NCBI GenBank assembly: GCA_010645155.1
Contig: CM021314.1
Location: 7,921,793-7,985,792 of the forward strand
Direction: 5' to 3'
Source: Tigriopus japonicus
Taxonomy: Eukaryota; Arthropoda; Copepoda; Harpacticoida; Harpacticidae
DNA: 64,000 nucleotides
A program made the position numbers and the translations under genes. Below the pieces are notes generated by a model. That model was not told the origin of the DNA. It made no database searches and was given only the letters and a program-made list of their open reading frames with translations. Below are positions 56,095 through 64,000 of this stretch, piece by piece (position 1 is the first letter of the stretch; each line of letters begins with the position of its first letter).

Positions 56095-56215
56095 GTTGTT
56101 TCGAATGGCTTTTAGGGTTGGATCGAAATATCCAAAGACATCTTGGCATATTTTGGACCCAAAATTCAATGGGGAACCACTTTACTTTTATTGTTTTATA
56201 TAAGTTTAGGTCCAG
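56095..56215 (+). repeat. Dispersed repeat Z, copy 2
   Basis: Partner of 43795-43915. Confidence 0.65.
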
Positions 56216-56283
56216 GTCTCTCTTTAAAGAGATTCTCTTCCCAGAGAGCTGTGAGACAATAGTAAGGGAAGTTTGTTGTAAGC

Positions 56284-56755
56284 AGAGTTGTAATGTAATT
56301 GTAATTGAAATTACAATTGAATTGTAATTGAAATTGCAATTGAATTGTAATTGAAATTGCAATTACATTTCCAAGTAATTGTGATTGTAATTAATTACAT
56401 TTGAGATCAAAGAATTTTTATTGTAATTAATTACATTTGAGCCCATGTAATTACAATTACATTTTCACCTAACTCAGAAGTTCTTGGATTAGAAATTTTG
56501 CAGATATTCCCCCGTCCTTGCAATATTTTGCGGTGTGAAAATTGATTCACAAAAACTCACAGGTTTATGATGCTCTTTGCACATTTTGCACTTGAAAAGA
56601 AAGAAGTTCAACTTGGATGGAAATAATAATGTAATTGAAAGTAAGTTTTGGAAAGTAATTGTAATTGTAATTAATTACATTTGAAAATAAATTAATTGCA
56701 ATTGTTTTTAATTACTTTTGAGACTAATGTAATTGCAATTAATTACTTTTTACAA
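56284..56755. repeat. TAATTACAATT-rich low-complexity block
   Basis: Dense repetition of AATTGTAATT and AATTAATTACATTTGA in both orientations. CAGAGTTGTAATGTAATTG at 56284 and its approximate complement near 56470 could be hAT-type ends, but no target duplication is visible. Confidence 0.55.
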
Positions 56756-56759
56756 GTAT

Positions 56760-57200
56760 TTGACACAAGTCTTGTAAGTCATGTTCAATTCTGGACAACG
56801 AAGCGCCGCCAAATCAAATCAATGCTAATCCATCTGCTGAGAGCAAACCATGAGACAAATTGCAAAAAGATCAACTCTCCCTGAATCTTGTGAGTCTTGG
56901 ATTTTTTTGTTTTACATATGGTTGCAGTAGGAATCAACCCCTAGCTAAGAGAGAGTAAAGATATGGCTCAACATCGATAACCCCCTCCACTTTTTGCATT
57001 GACGCGTGTTCATGACTTTGTCGTGGATCCGACTCATGATGGTGATACATCCCAGGCCAATCCTTAATTGGCCTGTGCGTTCTTCTAGTCGAATTGTTTC
57101 AGATGGTTAAGATGCCGACACAATTATGAAACTTTGTAAGGCTGCTCACGGGAGCTATTACCTCAGCCTCAGCCAAATCTAACGGATTTCGAGAGATGTT
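56760..57200. other. Intergenic, no recognised gene
   Basis: Nothing supportable. Confidence 0.4.
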
Positions 57201-57204
57201 AATG

Positions 57205-58100
57205 CTAAAAAAAGACCCCTCCAACGAGCGCAACCAGTGTCAAATGCACCAATAGGATCGCGGACTTCATCGCGGCCGTGAAGAAAAATGTGAAGGAAGA
57301 GAGGCATGTGAGCATGAACAAGATTTCCATGGAGTTTGATGCCTCAGAAACAACTCTCCGAAGAGTGCTTGGTGATGACCTTGGCCTCGTAAAATGGGCT
57401 ACAAGGTGGGGCCCCCAACAACTCACAGATGATCACAACAAGGAGGGCGCGAGATGTGCATAGGTGTTCTTTAATGCCAAATTCCACGAAGGCCAGGCCT
57501 TTTTTTAATTCCATTGTAGCCATGAACTAAACGAATGCGACCTTCTACACCCGTGAGACAAAAAAAAAACAATAACCAATGGATTCCAAGAGGCCCAGGA
57601 GGCCCGAGTAGGCCAAGGTTTGGAGAGTAGGAAAAAACAAATGGCTTTTGCCTGGTTCAACATCATGGGACTTGTCAACCAGCACTATGTCCTGGGCGGA
57701 ACCAAGATCAATGTAGTCTACTTATGCAATATCATGCCCACCTTCTTGAAAAACTTCAAGGCCAAAAGGCCAATTATGCCCAAAAACAAATGCTTTTTGC
57801 ACATGGACAATTGGAGCTTCCACACATCACAAAGAAGTTCATTGCTACCAGATCTATAAAAATGATCTACCATCCACCCTATTCACCTAATTTGGCCCCG
57901 GTAGACTTCTTCTATTTCTCCACGGCGCAAAAATGCTTGACTGGCCCCTCCATTCCAAGCAATGCAGCCTAGTAGGAGTGGGCGGGGGTCTGTAAGACCG
58001 TCACCAAGGAAATGTATGCAGCGGCTTTCAATAAGCGGGTGAAGCGATGGGAGCTGGAGATGGTATTTAAAAAAGTGGGAGCATATATTGAAATATAATA
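57205..58100 (+). pseudogene. Mariner-family transposase relic
   Basis: Plus strand. The N-terminal DNA-binding part includes MNKISMEFDASETTLRRVL at about 57315, a helix-turn-helix. The region of the first catalytic Asp is broken by stops. FLHMDNWSFHTS at about 57800 carries the second Asp. HPPYSPNLAPVDFFYF at about 57875 is the last block, in which the catalytic Asp of PDLAP is Asn. The C-terminus ends near 58100. Several stops and frameshifts; dead. No terminal repeats found. Confidence 0.75.
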
Positions 58101-58319
58101 TGTAATCAAGTTTAGTAAATTCCCTGTAGTTTGTCTTCAGCATTGACTTTCGCATTTGATTTGGCGGACCCCTCCTACATTTAGTCCCTTGTTTATTTTT
58201 TGGGTCAAAAAGAGTCTTTTTTTGGTGGGTTGTGGATTTTTTTATTACCGCTACAAGGAACGGGATTCCCTAAAAACAAAGTTAATCATTTACGGTACTG
58301 TTTGAATAAAAATATGAAA

Positions 58320-60645
58320 TTAACATATATGAAATTTGGTCTACCAGTGAGTTACTGTTGGCAGAGCTATACAACCCTTGAAAAAATGGGTTGATCAAGA
58401 ATAGTATTTAAAAATTTGTCTAATCCTGCCTTGAATGCTGTTAGGGGATCAGCTCCTACATATTCCCGACGAAGACTAATGGGTAACAAATTGAACAATA
58501 AAGGAGCCCGAAGAGAAGAGGAATTTATAGTTCGAACTAGCCTGGATTCCTTGGGATTTGGAGGTGCTCTCAGAGCACAAGTAAAAACTCTGCGATTGCT
58601 GTAGCTAACCTCAAATCTTGGGTTGGGACAGAGCCCATGAATGCGGTGCTACATCAAATTAGAGTGGATCAAATGATCGACAATCAAAACAGCGGTTTTT
58701 TGATCGCGTTGTCAAATGAGCGCAGAAATCGAAAGAGAGAAAAAAAGAGCGCCAGTACAATTGATCCACAATGATATTAGAGTAAATGTGATACAAATGA
58801 TAAATATTTTAATGTCTGAGAGTGTAAAATAACGATAAACTTTTACTAGCACCATTTATTTATATGATTTTAGGCTCTCAATATCGTTTTAACCCTTTTA
58901 TTTACTTACCATCATTTGTTACATGTCTCGTCCACACACTCATTTATGTATCATTTTGGTGTTTGAGTTCTTCTTACAAATATTCAATTGGATTTTTCTC
59001 TTTGAAGCTAGCGATAGCTGTACATTAAGTCATGGTGTTCATCTTGAAGAAAATATTATTTTCAAGAATAATTCTCCCCTGCTGATTTACTGAATGCTCC
59101 ACCTTCACTTCTTGAAACTGATTTTTTTTCTGTATGAAATTGAATCATTTCCAAAGAGACCTTGTCAAGAACATGGCGTATTTCAACCCATGGTTATGTT
59201 TGAATATAATTTGTGTGACCAATACTTCGATTGCATGAAGCCTTGCAAAACAAGTGTGATAAAATTCTGACAAAAAGAACTTTAAAAAGCCTTCAAAGAA
59301 CAACTTTTGTCTCCCCTTTTGGGTTGCGGTGAAGATTCCGGAAGACTGTTTCTTGTTTTAATGACAAATATAAAATTATTTCTGATTTGAGACTAGCATT
59401 TCTAAATTTGATTGCGTTGATTAATATCGGTGGTAATTTGATGTTCAATCATATATATAGTCTCTCTTTTGATTTTCTCTCTTCTGATTTCCGTGCTAAT
59501 TTCATATGGCGATCAAAAAACCGCTCTATTTTGATTGTCGGTCATTTGATTCGCTCTAAAGTTAGTAGGACACCCATGAATGCTCTTGAAGACATACAGT
59601 ATCAGATACCGTTCATACCTTCTCTGAGTACTCTACAGCCCTAACTTCTGGAGCCTCTCCCAATACGAGAGCTTTCTCATTCCTGTGATGTTCCTAATAA
59701 AACATCTTTTGACCTGCTCGACCTTTTGCAAACCTGCTGAACTCATTGGAGCCCAAATGGGTGAGGCATATTCAAGATGCGGCTGGACAATCGACTTGTA
59801 CAGAGTTAGCATCGTAATACTATCTCTGGACTTGAAAGTGCGATAGATCCAGCCGCACGTTTGAAATGCCTTCCCCACTTTCAACTGGATATGCTCATCA
59901 AACTTTCCATCATCTTGGACGACAACTCCTAAATCCCTCATGGACGATACCTGCTCAATATCACAACCTCCATTGTCTTTGAGATGAACATCTAATTTTG
60001 ACGCCCCATACGTCATTGTGTGGAATTTCATCCCGTTCAATGCCATATTTCTCTGACCAACCCAAGACTTTCTCCAAATAATCAATTAGACTTTTGGAGT
60101 TTATTCCTTCCTTTTATCTTGCAACCATTCCTTCCACTAACTAATTTTGTGTCATCGGCATATGGTGAAATACTGGCTTTTGTTCTAAACTTCTGGAGAG
60201 GAGCGATAAAGAGAACAAACAGGACCTAAAACTGAACCTTGTGGAACACCTGAATTGACATCAAACAACATGCCATTAAATGATCCTTCAACCTGGACTA
60301 TTTGCTTCCTATCACTCATGAAACTACCAATCCAATTCAGGACCTTACCCTGGATCCCAAACTCTTTGAGTTGATCGAGCGAAAGACCATGATCCACCTT
60401 ATCAAAGGTCTAGGCAAAGTCAAGATACACTACAAAACTGAGTGGTGACTTTCAAGCCCCTAAATGATCTGCTCAATATGGTCAACCAATTGGGTGGCTG
60501 TACTAAAATGGGCTCGAAACCCATGCTGCCCTGGGGGAATGATGTCATAGGCTTCCAAATAATCTACCAGCTTGGACTTCATCATCTTCTCAAAAACAAT
60601 TCCATACTGGAGGTCAGTGAATGAAAAGTCGCACAGAATGACTTC
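58320..60645 (-). pseudogene. LINE ORF2 reverse transcriptase and C-terminus, interrupted
   Basis: Blocks on the minus strand: GQHGFRAHFSTATQLVDHIE at about 60520, LDQLKEFGIQGKVLNWIGSF, SGVPQGSVLGPV at about 60240, ISPYADDTKLV at about 60150, then a 150-codon open stretch to 59633 (GKAFQTCGWIYRTF, PHLEYASPIWAP, YWERLQKLGL). After the MITE comes the C-terminal FNLLPISLRREYVGADPL block. Small insertions and stops make it inactive, though this is the cleanest YADD box of the family here. Confidence 0.8.
58645..59574. mobile_element. Mutator-like MITE with 9-bp target duplication
   Basis: CATGAATGC flanks both ends (58636-58644 and 59575-59583). The ends begin GGTG, and about 65 bp of each end are inverted copies, including GATCAAATGA, CGACAATCAAAA and GCGGTTTTTTGATCGC. 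930 bp without coding capacity. Confidence 0.8.
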
Positions 60646-60689
60646 TAGATAAGTACAGTACTGTAAGAGCCACAACCCTATGTAAAAAA

Positions 60690-62410
60690 GGGGGATATTT
60701 TTAAAAGTTCATTGCATTTCATAAGGTCAGTTGTTGAAGTAGTTTGGAAATATAGTTGAAGCACACTGGAGCACAGTAGAAATAACCATACAACTACAAC
60801 CATAGGCTCAGTACATAAACGGAACGGTGTTTGGGTATTTCTTCTGCGTATGCTTCCACTATCCTTAAAAAGGGACTACAACCCCTACGACCTGTGAAGC
60901 CGTTCCTGGCTTAAAGTATACTGCGAAATACCCTCAACAACTGACCTAGGTATAGTCTGACACAGGCTTTGTTAGCTTTCAGTCACAACGTTTACACCGC
61001 CTATTAGATAGCAACACTGACGAGATTTCGTCATTAAGTAAAAATACGCAAATATTGATAAATTGGCCTTTTCTTCAAGGCATTGGAATCTTCAATCTCA
61101 AAATAGAACGACCAAGCTGTTGGTTTTGAACTCTTTTGTGCTGCATTTTCTCTAAAATGAGAACCTGCTTTTTAAATCAATCAAGTCCGACTTTTTCAAC
61201 TCTTTATGGCAAGAGGCATTCTTGCTTATCTGGAGCCTGTTTTTCTTGCTTAGATTCTAATTCCTTTTCTTAGTTGTTAAACTTCGGAAATTGAAAAAAT
61301 TCAAGGACGCTGCTACTTGTTGAGCAAACTATTAATGAAAAACTGAATCTTGATCAGTGGTCTCATTGACAGGATTTGTAACGTCTTTGATTCAACACTA
61401 AGAAAAATGTGAGAGAGAAAAGAGACGCTTTTGCTTTTCTTTTCTTTTTTTGTATGGCAGCTGGACACCAAATATCATGCTTGAAACTCTGGAAGAAATT
61501 CTCGTGCATTTTAATTACATGTTGTTGCCCTGAATGACGCTAGAGGGTAAACAGTATTTTTTCCTCGCTTCAGTTTTTGCACCCTTGGCCAAATTCTTCC
61601 TCCTTCCGAGACTGGGATTTGGCGCGATCTTTTGTTTACCGTTGCCTTGAAGAGTGCGTCCCAGCAAGAAGGGACCTGAGGTACCTGTGGTAATCTGTGG
61701 CAACTGCCCTACACTGAACCCCTCAATGTGCAAGATTCACGCAGAAACACCCTTTTCAACCCGTTCTGTCCAGCCATGTCAAAGGAGATGATGGCTCAAA
61801 CATGAGAGGTGTATCGTCGAATCATTGAATAAATCACGCTAACGTGAAGAATCGGCAAAAACCCAGTTATTACTCTCAAAACAAGACAAAAGTTGGGGAG
61901 CTAAAACAATCGCCGGGTCCGATCTAGAATAAAATAAATCTCTTCCTTCACATCTAAAAAAACAACGGACTTTAATCTCGATACTAATTTGCTTCGTAGT
62001 TCTTGCTCTCACCTGTTTCAAGAGGTGAATATATTCATTTATTGTTCTATTATTTCCAACGACTCTTTGATCTTCTGTGGGAGCCATTTTTTGCTTTGTT
62101 TAAAATTCTATGCATATCCTTCATTAAAGTTGGCAACAGCTACCAGGACCGAAATTAAAAAAGTAATCACAAAAATGGCGAAAACTGAAACGATGAGTGA
62201 GAAGGGCCATTCAAAAATTTTAACAAATAAGGAAAAAAAACCATTAAAGAGTCTTGGAAAGTTAGATAGTAGATTGTTTGCATGTAAATGTTAAATTAAC
62301 GATAAATTACATATTTCTAATCCGACAGCATTCCTTTGCAATAGTTTAAATGAAAATTTTGCTCCTGAATTTTAGAGAAAAATCTCCGCTTTCATGATGC
62401 AAAACAATAG
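60690..62410. other. Intergenic, no recognised gene
   Basis: No supported features. Confidence 0.4.
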
Positions 62411-62417
62411 TGAATGT

Positions 62418-62530
62418 AGGGAGGATGCGGTACGTTAAGTTTTCTACAATGAGGTAGGACCCCGGTTCGATTATCCTCTCAGACTATTTTCAAGGAAATG
62501 TTTACACGATGTTCCACACACAAAGACCCA
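62418..62530 (+). repeat. Degenerate SINE1 copy
   Basis: GGGAGGATGCGGTACGTTAA head, CCCCGGTTCGATTATCC (B box) and the TTTTCAAGGAAATGTTTACACG, CCACACACAAAGAC body match the other SINE1 copies in order. Confidence 0.6.
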
Positions 62531-62539
62531 ACTATACAC

Positions 62540-64000
62540 CCAACTTTATTTATACTGGACTAGAAATTGCTCATGGGAAAAATTGGGCGATGGCCTGGCT
62601 AGGCTCAACCCAAGCACCTGTTCATGATTGTCAAAGATTAGAATATTCATGCCGAGTGACAAGTTTGCCTGCAGATTTCAACCATGTGACGAGGTGCTTT
62701 TGTTGTGGAATTCTGAAAGGTTTCAAAACAAACCAGACTGATGTTAGAAGTCGTTAAAAGCAAAGAAAATGCAGTTACCTCGCCAACCTTTGGATAGTAA
62801 CCTGATTTTAGCCTAAAACCTGGCCGGACCAGCTGAAGTACATCCAACTTAGAAGCACAGCCTGTGTTCTCCTTGTGATGGCTCGTCATTAATGGCAAGT
62901 AGCATCTTTTCCGTGCCTCAAATGAGAAAATAGAACGTGTGTGGTCGAACTTTCTGGGGAGCATGATGTTGTCGAGCTGATCTTGATTAAACGTGGATGA
63001 CGAATAGTAGAAGAAACTTACGACGAGGCGTTACGTTAGCTTACGGAGAAGTCAGCCTTTTGGAGTGCAATTAACCAAAAAAATGGGGAAATTTAATTGC
63101 TCTCTTGTTCTCTTCTCGTTGTAAATCCACGCTGTTGATTAAGGTTTTGCCCTAAAATGAGACTTAAAATGACAAATAAGCAGGGTTGAATCGGCGAAAA
63201 AACCGCCCGGGTTTTTCGGGTGAGTTTTTTGGGTTTTTCATTTCTAGTTTTTCGGGTTTTTCGATATTTTTTTCGGTATTTTTATTCATATTATGAACTC
63301 TTCATATTATCTTCTTCATATTGGACCACATTAACATATCGCATCTGAGTTTTTGACGATACACAACATACTAGGTGGGGTGAAAAGTAACCTCCTTGAA
63401 CGACAAAATGGAATGCTACTGCAAAATATGCTTATAAAGCTTTGTAGTCCGTTCATATCTAGGCATTTGTTTCATATTTCAATGGATTATTGCCCTTCAT
63501 TTTGTTTTGACAGCTCATTGATGATGAAGTGTTTGGCTTCATGTCGAAAATGGATCAACATGGTTTTCGTTTTGTCTTAAAACTTTATTTTTTACAAAGC
63601 AAAATGGCGGAGGAAGCAAAAGAAAAGGTTTTTAAATGTAATGAGAAAAATGCTCCGTCAGATCATACCATTAAATATTAGTTTTGCCACTTTTGTGATC
63701 TCGGAAACAATTACTGATGAAAATGAAAAAAGTTCAGTCTAGTCTTAATGTTAGTTACCAGCTCACGCACTTTCACTTTCCGGTCAGCCAGCTCTATTTC
63801 ATGAACTTTTTTGACGTTTTCATTCGTAAAATCATCAGATTCATTTTCAACATGATGCCAAACACGTCAATATCAATGAGCTGACAAAACAAAATGAAGG
63901 AAAATAATCCATTGAGATTTGAAATGAATGCCTAAATATGAATGAACTCCAAGGCACTATGAGCATATTTTGCAATAGCATTACATTTTGTGGGTCCAGG
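62540..64000. other. Intergenic to window end
   Basis: CAGGGTTGAATCGGCGAAAA at 63182, followed by repeated GGGTTTTTCGG words, resembles the start of a hAT-type element, but no second end is found in the window. No gene is seen. Confidence 0.4.

Larger units (their letters stand above)
58235..60645 (-). mobile_element. LINE copy split by a Mutator-like MITE
   Basis: Minus strand, same family as 26139-27600. It begins inside RT near 60645 and ends with the terminal hairpin at 58253-58271. Removing 58645-59574 rejoins the coding text CATGAATGC exactly. Confidence 0.85.

Noticed and set aside
56081..56362. Minus-strand frame rich in Asn, Phe and Tyr
   Set aside because: It lies in the AATTGTAATT low-complexity block and repeat Z.
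62509..62757. 82-codon frame near the right end
   Set aside because: Its start lies inside a SINE1 copy and no domain is visible.

Overview
The window is eukaryotic and looks like repeat-rich invertebrate DNA. The one convincing host gene has three short GT-AG introns of 128, 69 and 64 bases, most of the window is transposon wreckage, and there is no sign of bacterial operons. The mobile-element mix (tyrosine-recombinase retroelement, Ty3/gypsy, CR1/Jockey-group LINEs, many hAT and Tc1/mariner relatives, tRNA-derived SINEs) and the short introns fit an arthropod, possibly a crustacean. The species guess is inference only. There is a 76-base N gap at 46489-46564.

Layout. 1-2726: a tyrosine-recombinase element with split direct repeats and no reverse transcriptase. 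4053-5910: a decayed Ty3/gypsy gag-pol, joined to the 3' end of an unrelated LINE (5915-6565). 9168-10062: LINE fragment. 10195-11552: two arrays of a 36-bp satellite. 14603-16867: hAT MITE, tail-to-tail LINE ends and a deleted mariner. 16985-17345: two SINEs in tandem. 17412-18828: a foldback element with 540-bp arms. 19208-27600: a long LINE (CCCH-finger ORF1, endonuclease, reverse transcriptase) cut by three insertions, the largest 2.6 kb and ending in fourteen 24-bp repeats. 28175-30880: nested SINE, hAT and MITE insertions. 31640-34897: two mariner-type elements and a small hAT MITE. 36635-38096: palindromic MITEs. 38798-40069: serine racemase-like gene. 41541-42252: hAT element. 44645-46488: SINE plus LINE with a nested hAT MITE. 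46947-48431: hAT element carrying twenty-two 29-bp repeats. 48640-50860: degenerate tandem copies of an unidentified coding exon. 52185-52870: another LINE. 57205-58100: mariner relic. 58235-60645: LINE split by a Mutator-like MITE. The last 3.3 kb holds one degenerate SINE and little else.

Only the serine racemase-like gene appears to be an intact host gene. The strongest candidates for something undescribed are the RT-less split-direct-repeat recombinase element at the left edge, the hAT element that has grown a perfect internal satellite, the 540-bp-arm foldback with an 8-bp target duplication, the GAG...CTC elements that sit in TATA sites, and a conserved hairpin at the 3' end of the main LINE family. 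Insertion boundaries were found by eye from target-site duplications and terminal inverted repeats; family assignments come from motifs, not from searches.
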